64,000 nt of DNA from Streptomyces sp. SKN60 (lineage in GTDB: Bacteria; Actinomycetota; Actinomycetes; Streptomycetales; Streptomycetaceae), in NCBI RefSeq assembly GCF_026236535.1, contig NZ_JAHTMW010000003.1, positions 1 to 64,000 of the forward strand, read 5' to 3'. A program made the translations under genes and the position numbers. This document shows positions 34,328 to 43,632 of this stretch, one piece after another (position 1 is the stretch's first letter; every line of letters begins with the position of its first letter). The notes under the pieces are model-generated. The model was not told the DNA's origin, did no database searches, and saw only the letters and a program-made list of their open reading frames with translations.

Positions 34328-36126
34328 ACGCCCTTTGGGTGGCACCGGTCATGCCCGACTACGACAGCGCCCGGGCGACGTTCTCCTGGCGCCGCGAGCG
34401 GTCCCGGCTCGCCGGGCTGCCGGACGGCGGCGTCAACATCGGGTACGAGGCGGTCGACCGGCACCTGCGCGAGGGCCATGGCGAACGCGTCGCGCTGCGC
34501 TGCATCGCCCGCGACGGATCGACGCAGACGGTGACCTTCTCCCGGCTCGCGGCCGAGAGCTCCCGCTTCGCGCACGTCCTGGAGACGCTCGGCCTGGCAC
34601 GCGGCGAGCGGGTGTGCACGCTGCTCGGCCGACGGTTCGAGCTGTACAGCACCGTCCTCGGCACGCTGCGGGCCGGACGCGTCCTGTGCCCCCTGTTCAC
34701 CGCCTTCGGACCCGAACCCGTCGCGCTGCGCATGGAGCTGGGCAACGCCCGGGCTCTGGTCACGACCCGGGAGCTGTACGAGCGCAAGGTGGCTCCGGTA
34801 CGGTCCCGTCTCCCGCACCTGCGCCACGTCCTGCTCCTCGACCCCGGCACCGACCCGCCCCGGGACACCCTCTCCTTCCCCGCTCTCACGTCCGCCGAGC
34901 CGGACGAGTACACCGTGGGACCGACCGATCCGGCCGAGCCGGCACTGCTGCACTTCACCAGCGGCACGACGGGCAGCCCCAAGGGCGCGATACACGTGCA
35001 CGAGGCGGTCCTCGCCCATCACGTCACCGCCGCCTACGCCCTGGACCTGCACGAGGGCGACGTCTTCTGGTGCACGGCCGACCCCGGATGGGTCACCGGC
35101 ATGTCGTACGGCATCATCGCCCCGCTCACCCATGGGGTGACGACCGTCGTCGACGAAGGGGACTTCGCCCCCGCCCGCTGGTACGCGATCCTCGCCGACC
35201 AGCACGTCACCGTCTGGTACACGGCCCCGACCGCGCTGCGCATGCTGATGCGGGCCGCACCACGCAGCGGCGACCCGACGCCTGCCGCGCGCCACGATCT
35301 CTCCGCACTCCGCTTCGTCGCGAGCGTCGGCGAACCGCTCAACCCCGAGGCCGTGCACTGGGGCCAGGAGGCGCTCGGGCTGCCGGTCCACGACACCTGG
35401 TGGCAGACCGAGACGGGCGCCATCATGATCGCCAACTTCGCCGCCGATCCCCTACGGCCCGGTTCGATGGGCCGACCGCTTCCCGGTGTCGAAGCCGCCG
35501 TACTGGCGTGTGGCGAGGACGGCCGGGCCGCGGTCGCCGGCGGACGTGTCCAGATCCTCCAGGAGCCGGGTGTCCAGGGCGAACTCGCCCTGCGGGCGGG
35601 CTGGCCGTCGATGTTCCGCGGCTACCTCCACGAGCCGAGCCGTTACGAGGCGTGCTTCGCGGACGGGTGGTACCTGACGGGCGACCTCGTCAGCCGCGAC
35701 GCCGACGGCTGGTACTGGTTCGTGGGCCGGGCCGATGACGTCATCAAGTCCGCGGGGCACCTCATCGGGCCGTTCGAGGTGGAGAGCGCGCTCATGGAGC
35801 ATCCGGCCGTCGCCGAGGCCGGTGTCATCGGGCGCCCGGACCCGCTGGCCGGTTCGATCGTCAAGGCGTTCGTGCTGCCGCGCCCCGAGTATCCGCCCGA
35901 CGACGAACTGCGGCGCGACGTCATGGCGTTCGCCCGACGGCGGCTCGGCCCGGCCGTCGCTCCCCGGGAGATCGAGTTCGTCGAGGACCTACCCCACACC
36001 CGCAGCGGCAAAGTGATGCGCCGCCTGCTCCGAGCCCGAGAACTGGGCCTGCCCGAGGGCGATGTGTCCACGCTGGAGACACCCGAACCGGCCGGGACGG
36101 CCGGCATGTCCGGGAAGGAGCCGTGA
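34324..36126 (+). CDS. acsA: Acetyl-CoA synthetase, AMP-forming (AcsA-like)
   Basis: 600 residues. ANL-superfamily motifs: P-loop-like [17 protein letters not shown], acetate-site region [29 protein letters not shown] (A5), [34 protein letters not shown] (A7-A8) and catalytic-Lys tail [11 protein letters not shown]. It converts acetate (or another short acid), ATP and CoA to acyl-CoA, AMP and PPi. DTWWQTETG is typical of acetyl-CoA synthetases. Starts and stops overlap with the genes on both sides. The acetylation-sensitive Lys suggests control by protein acetylation, as known for Acs. Confidence 0.9.
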   Translation: MNALWVAPVMPDYDSARATFSWRRERSRLAGLPDGGVNIGYEAVDRHLREGHGERVALRCIARDGSTQTVTFSRLAAESSRFAHVLETLGLARGERVCTLLGRRFELYSTVLGTLRAGRVLCPLFTAFGPEPVALRMELGNARALVTTRELYERKVAPVRSRLPHLRHVLLLDPGTDPPRDTLSFPALTSAEPDEYTVGPTDPAEPALLHFTSGTTGSPKGAIHVHEAVLAHHVTAAYALDLHEGDVFWCTADPGWVTGMSYGIIAPLTHGVTTVVDEGDFAPARWYAILADQHVTVWYTAPTALRMLMRAAPRSGDPTPAARHDLSALRFVASVGEPLNPEAVHWGQEALGLPVHDTWWQTETGAIMIANFAADPLRPGSMGRPLPGVEAAVLACGEDGRAAVAGGRVQILQEPGVQGELALRAGWPSMFRGYLHEPSRYEACFADGWYLTGDLVSRDADGWYWFVGRADDVIKSAGHLIGPFEVESALMEHPAVAEAGVIGRPDPLAGSIVKAFVLPRPEYPPDDELRRDVMAFARRRLGPAVAPREIEFVEDLPHTRSGKVMRRLLRARELGLPEGDVSTLETPEPAGTAGMSGKEP

Positions 36127-37190
36127 TGGCCACCGCACACGGCGACACGTCCGCCAGGACGTCGCAGACGAAGCGCCCCCGCCGCACTCGTAGAGCCGCG
36201 GCGCCTTCCCCCGCTCCTGCGGCATCCCACGACCTGGACCTCCTGCGGCAGATGCTGGTCATCCGGCGGTTCGAGGAGCGGTGCGTCGAGCTGTACAGCG
36301 CGGCGGCGATACGGGGCTTCGTTCACCTGTACATCGGCGAGGAGGCAGTGGCGGTCGGCGTCCACCAGGCGCTCGACGAGCGGGACGCGGTCGTCTCCAC
36401 GTACCGCGAACACGGCCACGCGCTGGCCCGTGGGGTACCGCCCGAGGCCGTGATGGCGGAGATGTACGGGAAGGCCACCGGCTGCAGCCACGGCCGCGGC
36501 GGCTCCATGCACCTCTTCGACGCCGGCCGCCGCTTCTACGGCGGCAACGCCATCGTGGGCGGCGGCCTGCCGCTCGCGGCCGGTCTGGCGCTGGCCGACC
36601 GAATGCGCGGCGATCCCCCGGTGACCTGTTGCTTCTTCGGTGATGGGGCCTTCGCCGAGGGCGAGTTCCACGAGACCGCCAACCTGGCCGCGCTCTGGGG
36701 GCTGCCCGTGCTTTTCGTCTGCGAGAACAACCTGTACGCGATGGGGACGGCCCTCGCCCGCGAACACGCCCAGACGGACCTCGCCCTGCGGGCCGCGTCG
36801 TACGGCATGGCTGCCTGGGCCGTGGACGGCATGGACGTACATGCCGTGGAGAAGGCGGCGCGCGGGGCTGTCGAGTCCATGCGCGCCGGCAACGGACCGC
36901 ACTTCCTGGAGATGCGGACGTATCGCTTCCGAGCACATTCGATGTACGACCCCGACCGGTACCGGCCGAAGGAGGAGGTCGAGGAGTGGAAGCGGCACGA
37001 CCCTGTCACGGGCCTCGCCGACCGGATGACCGCGACCGGTCTCCTCGACAACGCCGCGCTGGAGGCTCTGGACCACGAGGTCATGGAGGAGATCGACCGA
37101 GCCGTCCGGGCGGCCGAACAGGCTCCCGAGGAGCCGGCCGAGGACCTGCTGCTCCACGTCACCGGCCGACACGAGGAGGCTCCGTCATGA
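36126..37190 (+). CDS. Pyruvate/2-oxoacid dehydrogenase E1 alpha subunit
   Basis: 354 residues. After a basic, Ala/Pro-rich N-terminus (about 1-35) comes an E1-alpha thiamine diphosphate domain: [54 protein letters not shown] and the ThDP/Mg motif GDGA(172-175)...ENN(200-202). The [15 protein letters not shown] signature favours pyruvate- or acetoin-type over branched-chain enzymes. ATG 36126 follows AAGGAG; a GTG three bases earlier is an alternative. It forms the decarboxylase with the next gene, making acetyl-CoA from pyruvate with E2. Streptomycetes usually use homodimeric AceE, so this is an additional two-subunit complex. Confidence 0.88.
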   Translation: MATAHGDTSARTSQTKRPRRTRRAAAPSPAPAASHDLDLLRQMLVIRRFEERCVELYSAAAIRGFVHLYIGEEAVAVGVHQALDERDAVVSTYREHGHALARGVPPEAVMAEMYGKATGCSHGRGGSMHLFDAGRRFYGGNAIVGGGLPLAAGLALADRMRGDPPVTCCFFGDGAFAEGEFHETANLAALWGLPVLFVCENNLYAMGTALAREHAQTDLALRAASYGMAAWAVDGMDVHAVEKAARGAVESMRAGNGPHFLEMRTYRFRAHSMYDPDRYRPKEEVEEWKRHDPVTGLADRMTATGLLDNAALEALDHEVMEEIDRAVRAAEQAPEEPAEDLLLHVTGRHEEAPS

Positions 37191-38197
37191 GCACGCGTAC
37201 GCGATCGCGGGCGCATCCCGACGACGGCACCACCACCTACCGGGAGGCCCTGCGCGAGGGGCTGCGCGAGGCCCTGGCCTCGGATGACAGGGTCTTCCTC
37301 ATGGGCGAGGACGTGGGCCGTTACGGCGGCTGCTTCGGCGTGAGCCTCGGCCTCCTGGAGGAGTTCGGACCGGATCGCGTCCGGGACACGCCTCTGTCGG
37401 AGTCCGCGTTCGTCGGAGCCGGCATCGGCGCCGCCCTGGCCGGGATGCGGCCCGTCGTCGAGATCATGACGGTCAACTTCAGCCTGCTGGCCCTCGACCA
37501 GATCCTCAACAACGCGGCCACCCTGCGCCACATGTCCGGCGGACAGCTCGGTGTGCCGCTGGTGATCCGTATGACGACGGGCGCGGGACGGCAGCTGGCT
37601 GCCCAGCACTCCCACAGCCTCGAAGGCTGGTACGCGCACATCCCCGGGCTCCGGGTCCTGGCGCCGGCCACGGTCGACGACGCCCGCCATGTGCTGGCGG
37701 CCGCGCTCGCCGACCCCGACCCGGTCCTGCTCTTCGAACACGGCAGCCTCTACAACACGGCCGGCATGCTCGATCCGGCGGTCCACGATGTCGACCTGGA
37801 CCGCGCGGCCGTCCGCCGCGAGGGCACCGACGTCACGGTCGTCGCGTACGGCGGCTGTGTGTCCAAGGCTCTCGAAGCCGCAGAGGCGATGGCCGGGGAG
37901 GGGATCAGCGCGGAGGTCGTCGACCTGCGGACGCTGCGGCCTCTGGACGACGCCACGATAGTCGGATCGGTCCGGCGGACCCACCGGGCCGTCGTGGTCG
38001 ACGAGGGCTGGCGCAGCGGCAGTCTGTCGGCCGAGATCGAGTCGCGCATCTGCGAACAGGCGTTCTTCGACCTCGACGCGCCCGTCGAACGGGTCTGCAG
38101 CGCGGAGGTCCCCATTCCGTACGCCCGCCGGCTGGAGGAGGCGGCACTCCCCCAGCCGTCCGGAATCGTGGCGGCGGCGCGCCGGGTGGTGAGCTGA
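37187..38197 (+). CDS. Pyruvate/2-oxoacid dehydrogenase E1 beta subunit
   Basis: 336 residues. Transketolase-like pyrimidine domain ([79 protein letters not shown]) and C-terminal domain ([17 protein letters not shown] ... [33 protein letters not shown]). It is the partner of E1 alpha in an alpha2-beta2 heterotetramer. ATGA overlap with E1 alpha and a 1-bp gap to E2 show tight coupling. Confidence 0.9.
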   Translation: MSTRTRSRAHPDDGTTTYREALREGLREALASDDRVFLMGEDVGRYGGCFGVSLGLLEEFGPDRVRDTPLSESAFVGAGIGAALAGMRPVVEIMTVNFSLLALDQILNNAATLRHMSGGQLGVPLVIRMTTGAGRQLAAQHSHSLEGWYAHIPGLRVLAPATVDDARHVLAAALADPDPVLLFEHGSLYNTAGMLDPAVHDVDLDRAAVRREGTDVTVVAYGGCVSKALEAAEAMAGEGISAEVVDLRTLRPLDDATIVGSVRRTHRAVVVDEGWRSGSLSAEIESRICEQAFFDLDAPVERVCSAEVPIPYARRLEEAALPQPSGIVAAARRVVS

Positions 38198-38198
38198 G

Positions 38199-39551
38199 AT
38201 GGCCGAGTTCACCATGCCGTCGCTCGGCGCCGACATGGACGAGGGCCTGCTTTCCGAGTGGTTGGTGCACCCGGGTGACCAGGTGACGCGGGGCGACGTC
38301 ATCGCCGTGGTCGAGACCGCCAAGTCCGCGATCGAGGTGGAGTGTTTCGACACCGGCACGGTCGAGGCCCTCCTCGTCGACGAGGGCACCACCGTTCCGG
38401 TGGGCACCCCGCTGGCACGTATCGGCACGACCGCCGAGAGCCGGCCCACCGAACGGCGGCCTATCACCCAGAGACAGCCCGTCGCCCGAAGCCAGCGCGT
38501 CGACAGCTCGCCGCCGTCGACACCCCTGGTCCGCCGCCTCGCCGAGGACCGACACGTCGACCTCACCGCCGTCCATGGTTCGGGCCCGGGAGGCAGGATC
38601 ACACGCGCGGACGTGGAGCACGCGGAACCGAAGCCGGAATCTGCGCCGGCACCAGAGCGCGACAAGGCCGCGCCGACGCCACAGCCGGCGAAGCCGGTAC
38701 GCACTGACGACTCGACGGGGAAGCGTCCAGCTCCGGCGCGGGTGAAGTCCTCACCGCTCGCGCGGCGGTTGGCCAGGGAACTCGGCGTCGACCTCGCCGA
38801 GGTGACGGGTACGGGGCGGGGCGGCACCGTCCGTGCCGAGGATGTCCGTTCCGCCGCAGCCGCCGAGGGCGCACCGCGGCCGGCCGTCCCGGATGCGGCA
38901 CGGGCGGCGACCGCCCGGCTCATGAGCCGGTCCAAGCGGGAGATCCCGCACTTCTACCTCTCCACGACCGTGGACATGGCAGCGGCACTGGAGTGGATGC
39001 ACGCGCGCAACCGCGAACTGCCCCTGTCCGCCCGTCTGGTGCCCGCCGCGCTCACCTTCAAGGCCGTCGCGATGGCTGCGCGCAAGGTGCCCGAGCTCAA
39101 CGGGCACTGGGGCGACGACGGCTTCGTCCCGGCGGAGGAGGTACGGCTGGGCGTCGCCGTTTCCTTGCGGGGCGGTGGTCTTGTCGCCCCGGCCCTCGCA
39201 CACGCCGACACGCTCTCCGTGGCCGAGGTGATGGCCGCGCTGAAGGATCTGGTGGCACGGGCACGGGGCGGTCGGCTCCGCGCGTCGCAGACCGCCGATC
39301 CCAGTCTCACCGTCACGAACCTCGGTGACCAGGGCGTCGAGGCGGTGTTCGGCGTCGTCTACCCGCCGCAGGTCGCGCTCATCGGCCTCGGCAGGATCGT
39401 CGAGCAGCCGGTGGCCGTGAACGGCCTGCTGGGAGTGCATCCCGTGCTGACGGCGACGCTGTCCGCCGATCACCGAGCCGCCGACGGTGCCACGGGCGCG
39501 CGTTTCCTGACCACCATGGACCGGCTCCTGCAACAACCGGAGGAACTGTGA
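38199..39551 (+). CDS. Dihydrolipoamide acyltransferase (E2) with two E3/E1-binding domains
   Basis: 450 residues: one lipoyl domain (about 3-76) with lipoyl-Lys42 in ETAKSA, peripheral-subunit-binding domain 1 (about 108-142; TPLVRRLAEDRHVDLTAVHGSGPGGRITRADV), a Pro/Ala linker, a second peripheral-subunit-binding domain (about 184-218; SPLARRLARELGVDLAEVTGTGRGGTVRAEDV), and the catalytic core (about 235-450) with His425 and Asp429 in DHRAADG. One lipoyl plus two binding domains is unusual. No E3 gene lies in the window, so the complex must borrow a dihydrolipoyl dehydrogenase. Its stop overlaps the ACP start (GTGA). Confidence 0.9.
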   Translation: MAEFTMPSLGADMDEGLLSEWLVHPGDQVTRGDVIAVVETAKSAIEVECFDTGTVEALLVDEGTTVPVGTPLARIGTTAESRPTERRPITQRQPVARSQRVDSSPPSTPLVRRLAEDRHVDLTAVHGSGPGGRITRADVEHAEPKPESAPAPERDKAAPTPQPAKPVRTDDSTGKRPAPARVKSSPLARRLARELGVDLAEVTGTGRGGTVRAEDVRSAAAAEGAPRPAVPDAARAATARLMSRSKREIPHFYLSTTVDMAAALEWMHARNRELPLSARLVPAALTFKAVAMAARKVPELNGHWGDDGFVPAEEVRLGVAVSLRGGGLVAPALAHADTLSVAEVMAALKDLVARARGGRLRASQTADPSLTVTNLGDQGVEAVFGVVYPPQVALIGLGRIVEQPVAVNGLLGVHPVLTATLSADHRAADGATGARFLTTMDRLLQQPEEL

Positions 39552-39817
39552 ACCACGACGAGGCCAAGGAGTTCGTTCGGCAAGCCGTGCAGCGTGTAGT
39601 CCCCGGCGCCGAGTTCACCGGGCTGGATCCCCGCGTGTCTCTGCGGGACACGTTCGAGATGGATTCGCTGGACTTCCTCGAGTTCGTCGAGGCGCTCGCC
39701 GAACTCAGCGGGACGGAACTCACCGAGGACGACTATCCGGCCCTCGACACCTGGGACGGCTGCGCCGCTCGCCTGCTGGGCGAGGAACGTACACCCGCAC
39801 AAGAAAGGAGAGGGTGA
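39548..39817 (+). CDS. Acyl carrier protein
   Basis: 89 residues. Four-helix ACP/PCP fold with phosphopantetheine site Ser40 in MDSLDFLEFVEALAELSG. It is acidic as expected (ELTEDDYPALDTWD). GTG 39548 overlaps the E2 stop (GTGA), and the following CBS gene starts on the last base of its stop, so it belongs to the dehydrogenase operon. An ACP inside a 2-oxoacid dehydrogenase operon is atypical. It could donate octanoyl groups for lipoylation, accept acyl groups from the complex, or serve an unlinked pathway; all of these are inference. Confidence 0.88.
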   Translation: MNHDEAKEFVRQAVQRVVPGAEFTGLDPRVSLRDTFEMDSLDFLEFVEALAELSGTELTEDDYPALDTWDGCAARLLGEERTPAQERRG

Positions 39818-40476
39818 TGCGTCACCGCAGGATCGGCGAGCTGATGACGCGCGAAGTGGTGAGTGTCCGCGGCGACGCCTCGTTCAAGGAGGTCGCCCGC
39901 ACGCTCTCGCAGCACCGGGTGACCGCTGTTCCCGTGCTGAACGGCGGGGGCAGGGTGGTCGGGGTGGTGTCGGAGGGGGATCTGCTGCGCAAGACCGCCG
40001 ACCAGGCAGCCGCACCGGGTGATCGGTCGGCCGTTCCGGACCTGGAGGCATGGGAGCGGGCCAAGGCCGAGGGGACACGGGCCGAGGAGCTGATGTCGGC
40101 ACCCGCCGTGTGCGCCCGCCCGGACTGGACCGTGGCGGAGACGGCGCGGCTGATGGAGGTCCAAGGGGTCAAGCGGCTCGTCGTCGTCGACGCCGAGGAC
40201 CGGCTGGTGGGCATCGTGAGCCGCCGCGATCTGCTGAGCATCTTCCTCCGCGAGGACGAGGACATCCGCCGGGAGATCGTCGAGGACGTGCTCGGCGACA
40301 CCCTGCGTCTCGGACCTGCCGTGCTCACCGTCGAGGTACGTGACGGCCGTGTGGAGCTCAGCGGAACCCTTCCCTTCCGGCGCATGATCCCAGCGGTAGA
40401 GCGCATGTGCGCGACTGTCGACGGCGTGGTCTCAGTTTCCTCCACCCGTCTTCTGTACGACGTCGACGACACCTGA
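39817..40476 (+). CDS. CBS-CBS-BON protein closing the enzyme block
   Basis: 219 residues: CBS1 (about 6-62; LMTREVVSVRGDASFKEVARTLSQHRVTAVPVL), linker, CBS2 (about 90-148; LMSAPAVCARPDWTVAETARLM ... GIVSRRDLLSIFLREDEDIRREIVEDVLGDTLRL) and BON (about 150-212; LTVEVRDGRVELSGTL). It is most similar in length and linker position to the CBS-BON protein at 33650. AAGGAG lies before ATG 39817; GTG 39814 is an alternative. Probably sensory. Confidence 0.9.
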   Translation: MRHRRIGELMTREVVSVRGDASFKEVARTLSQHRVTAVPVLNGGGRVVGVVSEGDLLRKTADQAAAPGDRSAVPDLEAWERAKAEGTRAEELMSAPAVCARPDWTVAETARLMEVQGVKRLVVVDAEDRLVGIVSRRDLLSIFLREDEDIRREIVEDVLGDTLRLGPAVLTVEVRDGRVELSGTLPFRRMIPAVERMCATVDGVVSVSSTRLLYDVDDT

Positions 40477-40493
40477 CGAGGAGGTGCACGGTC

Positions 40494-41351
40494 ATGACGC
40501 GGAGCATCGTGGTCGGCCTGGACGGCACGGAACAGGCGAAGGCTGCCGCGGAGTGGGCGGCTGAGGAGGCGCTGCTGCGCGGCACCGGCGTGCACCTGGT
40601 GTACGCCAGGGAACCGGTACCGGAGAGCGTGCTGTCCTTCATGCCACGAGGGTCCGACGAGACGTGGGCCGAGGAGATGCTGTCGCGCACCGCCGCCCGC
40701 CTGCGCGAGCGCCGTCCCGGCCTGTCGGTGACCACCCGAATGCTGCCCGCGGGTCCCGTGCCGGGCCTCGTCGCCGCGGCCGAGGAGAGCGAGCTGCTCG
40801 TTCTCGGCTCACGGGCCCTCGGCAGTGTGGCCGGCTATCTGCTCGGCTCGGTTGGCCTGACGGTCGCCGGCGCGGTCGAACGGCCTGTCGTGCTGGTACG
40901 GGCCGGCAGCGGGGCGAGCGATCCGAGACGCCCGGTCGTGGTGGGGACCGACGTGCGGCAGCCCGTGGACGCCGTGCTGGGCTTCGCCTTCGAGGAAGCC
41001 GCCCGGCATGACTCCCAAATCCATGTCGTGTATGCCGAGCAGCTTCCGCTGTTCGCGGGACTCGGACCCGCCATGGTGCCAGACATCCGCCTTGCACTGG
41101 CTCCGGAGATCGAGCGTTCGTTGGAAGAGCTGCTGGAGCCTTGGCGGGCGAAGTACCCGGACGTCGAGGCCGTCGACCGCGTGGTGGTCGGATCGGCCGG
41201 CCTCAAACTGGTCGAGGCCGCCGGGGACGCAGCGCTCGTGGTGGTGGGTCGGCGTACTCGCCATTCGGCGCTGGGCGCGCCCATCGGGAGCGTGGCCCAC
41301 GCTGCGCTGCACCACAGCCCGGTGCCCGTGGCCGTCGTGGCCCATGCCTGA
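40494..41351 (+). CDS. Tandem universal stress protein, last gene of the acetyl-CoA operon
   Basis: 285 residues. Domain 1 (about 3-138; SIVVGLDGTEQAKAAAEWAAEEALLRG; loop variant GSRALGSVAGYLLGS) and domain 2 (about 145-285; VVGTDVRQPVDAVLGFAFEEAARHD; loop GRRTRHSALGAPIGS). It is of the same subtype as the USP at 24789. GGAGG and an ATG 17 bp after the CBS stop make it the eighth cistron of the operon from 33650. It ends next to the decayed formate dehydrogenase fragment on the opposite strand. Confidence 0.9.
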   Translation: MTRSIVVGLDGTEQAKAAAEWAAEEALLRGTGVHLVYAREPVPESVLSFMPRGSDETWAEEMLSRTAARLRERRPGLSVTTRMLPAGPVPGLVAAAEESELLVLGSRALGSVAGYLLGSVGLTVAGAVERPVVLVRAGSGASDPRRPVVVGTDVRQPVDAVLGFAFEEAARHDSQIHVVYAEQLPLFAGLGPAMVPDIRLALAPEIERSLEELLEPWRAKYPDVEAVDRVVVGSAGLKLVEAAGDAALVVVGRRTRHSALGAPIGSVAHAALHHSPVPVAVVAHA

Positions 41352-41397
41352 ACTCGGTGCCGATCAGCCCTCGGGTGCCGTCGGCGGCAGCCGTACC

Positions 41398-41860
41398 AGC
41401 CGAGACCTTGCACTCCGGACACGAGGTCACGGTGTCGGCGTGCTCCGAGGTGAGGGAGTTGACGCCGCTGGCCGGGAAGTGGAAGGCGCAGAAGACCTGC
41501 CCCGGAGCGAGTTCCGTGCCGACCCCCGGAGCGAGTTCCGTGCCGACGCGGGCGACGAGTCGCGCCTGTCCGTGGCGGCTCTCGACGGTGACAGGGGTGC
41601 CGTCCCGCAGTCCGTAGCGTGCGGCGTCCTCGGGATGCAGGTCCAGGCGCTCGTGCGCGTCGAGAAGAAGGTTGCCGCCGCGCCGGGTCATGCTTCCGGA
41701 GTTGTAGTGGGCCCAGCGGCGCCCCGTGACGAGCACCAGCGGATAGTCCTGGTCCGGCTCCTCGCCGGGCGGCAGGTAGGGGGCCGCCGACAGGTGCCCG
41801 CGCCCGCCGGGCGTGGCGAACTCCGGTCTGCCCGGCTCCCCGGGCGTCCGACCGGCCATG
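41398..41860 (-). pseudogene. Formate dehydrogenase alpha subunit, C-terminal fragment
   Basis: The minus strand reads RPEFATPGGRGHLSAAPYLPPGEEPDQDYPLVLVTGRRWAHYNSGSMTRRGGNLLLDAHERLDLHPEDAARYGLRDGTPVTV ... GQVFCAFHFPASGVNSLTSEHADTVTSCPE. This is the molybdopterin-dinucleotide-binding C-terminal domain of a FdhA/NarB-type oxidoreductase. The roughly 600-residue N-terminal part with the Fe-S and Mo sites is missing, and the natural C-terminal end is lost by readthrough. An internal 24-bp duplication adds eight residues. Limits are approximate. Confidence 0.8.
41500..41547. repeat. Perfect 24-bp tandem duplication inside the Fdh remnant
   Basis: Positions 41500-41523 and 41524-41547 are identical 24-mers encoding VGTELAPG twice on the minus strand. 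Replication slippage in a gene free of selection is the simplest explanation. Confidence 0.9.
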
Positions 41861-41903
41861 GTCCCAGGGTGAGCGGCCGCACCCGCGCCCGCATCCCGAC
41901 CGG

Positions 41904-42167
41904 TCACGGTCCCGCGCTGCGCAAGGCGGTCAGGCGCCGGCGGTACTCCTCCTCGTCGATCTCACCGCGCGCCAGCCGCTCGCCCAGGATCTGCTCGGCC
42001 GACGCCGCGGGGCCGAAACCCCGAGGCCGCCCCGCGGCGCGGTCCAGTGAGCGGAAGAGCATCACCGCGACGGTGATGAGCAGCCCCCAGAACAACACCA
42101 TCCCGGCCGACATGGCGAACCAGCCCCATCCGTTCATGCCGTTGCCGTACCAGAACATCATCGCCAC
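41904..42167 (-). CDS. SHOCT-domain membrane protein
   Basis: 87 residues. One membrane helix (WFAMSAGMVLFWGLLITVAVMLF, about 16-38), then a C-terminal SHOCT motif (AEQILGERLARGEIDEEEYRRRLTAL, about 57-82), a short domain often involved in oligomerisation. GTG 42167 follows GGGAG with five-base spacing; the ATG at 42161 is an alternative. Function unknown. It is divergent from narK and shares the tandem boxes at 42263-42298. Confidence 0.85.
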   Translation of the reverse strand: MAMMFWYGNGMNGWGWFAMSAGMVLFWGLLITVAVMLFRSLDRAAGRPRGFGPAASAEQILGERLARGEIDEEEYRRRLTALRSAGP

Positions 42168-42262
42168 TCACACTCCCGACGGCGGATGGGCAGCAGCCGG
42201 ACACTCCTGCCTGCGGCCCAGTCCGTCACTCCCACCGTGCGCGGCCCAGGACGCCCCGCACA

Positions 42263-42298
42263 GGGCCGACCGGCCCATGCCGTGGGGCCGCACGGTCA
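42263..42298. promoter_or_regulatory. Tandem palindromic boxes between SHOCT gene and narK
   Basis: GGGCCGACCGGCCC (42263-42276, near-perfect palindrome) and GGGCCGCACGGTCA (42285-42298) have centres 22 bp apart, about 96 bp from the SHOCT start and 102 bp from narK ATG 42401. Confidence 0.7.
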
Positions 42299-42400
42299 CG
42301 GAACGGAACGAATGGCCCTTGGGAGCTGGGACCCGGCGGCCGGAGAGTGGGGAACAGCACGGCTTACGCCGTCCACGCGGATCACTGCCGGGAGGCCACC

Positions 42401-43615
42401 ATGGTCCGGAACACGGGGAGCCCGCCGGTCGCGGACGCACCGCGGCCGTGGCAGATGCTGCTCCTCGCCACGATCGGGTTCGCGCTCTGCTTCTGGGCGT
42501 GGGCGCTGCTGGCCCCCCTTGGCCCGCGGCTGCGGGACGACCTCGGCCTCAGCTCCTTCGAGCAGTCGCTGGTGGTCGCCGTGCCCGTGGTGGTGGGCTC
42601 GCTCGGTCGGATCCCGGCGGGGGCGCTGACGGACCGCTGGGGCGCCCGCCGGGTCTTCCCCCTCGTCGCGGCGCTCACGATCCTCCCCGTGCTGTACCTG
42701 GGGCACCTGGCCGACTCGCTGCCCGAGGTACTGGCGGGCGGTTTCCTTCTCGGGCTCGGGGGAACGGCCTTCGCCGTCGGCGTGCCGTTCGTCAACGCCT
42801 GGTACCCACCGGCCCGGCGGGGCGTCGCCCTCGGGGTCTTCGGCATCGGTACCGGAGGCACGGCCCTGTCGGCGTTCACCACCGTCCAGCTCGCCGACTC
42901 CGTCGGACGGGCCTTCCCCTTCGACCTCGTTGCCGGCTGCCTCGCCGTGTACGCCGCGGTGGCCTGGTTCCTGCTCCGCGACCGTCCGGGACGCGCGACG
43001 GCGGCGGGGTCGATGGTGTCGCGCACGGCGCTGGCTGTGCGGACGCCGGCCACCTGGCAGCTGGCCTTCCTGTACGCCGTGTCCTTCGGCGGGTTCGTCG
43101 CGTTCAGCGTCTACCTCCCGACGTACCTCACCCGGGCCTATGAGCTCGGCCGCTCCGACGCGGCGCTGAGGACCGCAGGATTCGTCGTCCTCGCCGTGGC
43201 CATGCGCCCCGTGGGCGGCTGGCTGTCGGACCGGATCCACCCCGTACCCGTGCTGACGGTGTCGTACGGGCTCGTTTCGGTGTGCGCCCTGGTCGCGGCG
43301 TTCGAGGCGGCGCTGGTTCCCGTGGGAACGGCGGCCTTCTTCGGCATGGCCGCCGGCCTGGGAGCCGGGTCCGGGGCCGTTTTCGCGCTCGTCGCACGTC
43401 TGGTTCCGGCCGAGCGGGTCGGCTCAGTGACCGGAGTGGTCGGGGCGGCGGGCGGTCTCGGCGGCTTCTTCCCACCCCTCGTGATGGGAGCGGTCGACAG
43501 CGTCGCGCATGACTACACGTGGGGGTTCGTCCTCCTCGCCGTCACCTCGACGGCCTCGGGCACCCTGGCCGCCACCGCTGTCCGGAGACGCGCCCGGACG
43601 ACCGCGGACGTCTGA
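42401..43615 (+). CDS. narK: NarK-type nitrate/nitrite transporter (MFS)
   Basis: 404 residues with twelve predicted membrane helices. NarK/NNP signatures: PRLRDDLGLSSFEQSLVVAVPVVVGSLGRIPAGALTDRWGARRVFP, GGTAFAVGVPFVNAWYPPARRGVALGVFGIGTGGTALSAF, and GRSDAALRTAGFVVLAVAMRPVGGWLSDRI. These carry the substrate-binding Arg residues and Gly-rich nitrate signature. It imports nitrate or exports nitrite, feeding nitrate respiration under low oxygen; narK2 is a DosR-regulon gene in M. tuberculosis. GGGAGG lies five bases before ATG 42401. No nitrate reductase gene is in the window. Confidence 0.88.
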   Translation: MVRNTGSPPVADAPRPWQMLLLATIGFALCFWAWALLAPLGPRLRDDLGLSSFEQSLVVAVPVVVGSLGRIPAGALTDRWGARRVFPLVAALTILPVLYLGHLADSLPEVLAGGFLLGLGGTAFAVGVPFVNAWYPPARRGVALGVFGIGTGGTALSAFTTVQLADSVGRAFPFDLVAGCLAVYAAVAWFLLRDRPGRATAAGSMVSRTALAVRTPATWQLAFLYAVSFGGFVAFSVYLPTYLTRAYELGRSDAALRTAGFVVLAVAMRPVGGWLSDRIHPVPVLTVSYGLVSVCALVAAFEAALVPVGTAAFFGMAAGLGAGSGAVFALVARLVPAERVGSVTGVVGAAGGLGGFFPPLVMGAVDSVAHDYTWGFVLLAVTSTASGTLAATAVRRRARTTADV

Positions 43616-43632
43616 TCGCGGCAGCGTCAATT

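Noticed and set aside
41500..41547. CRISPR or satellite array
   Set aside because: Only two adjacent copies without spacers inside a decayed coding region; a simple slippage duplication.
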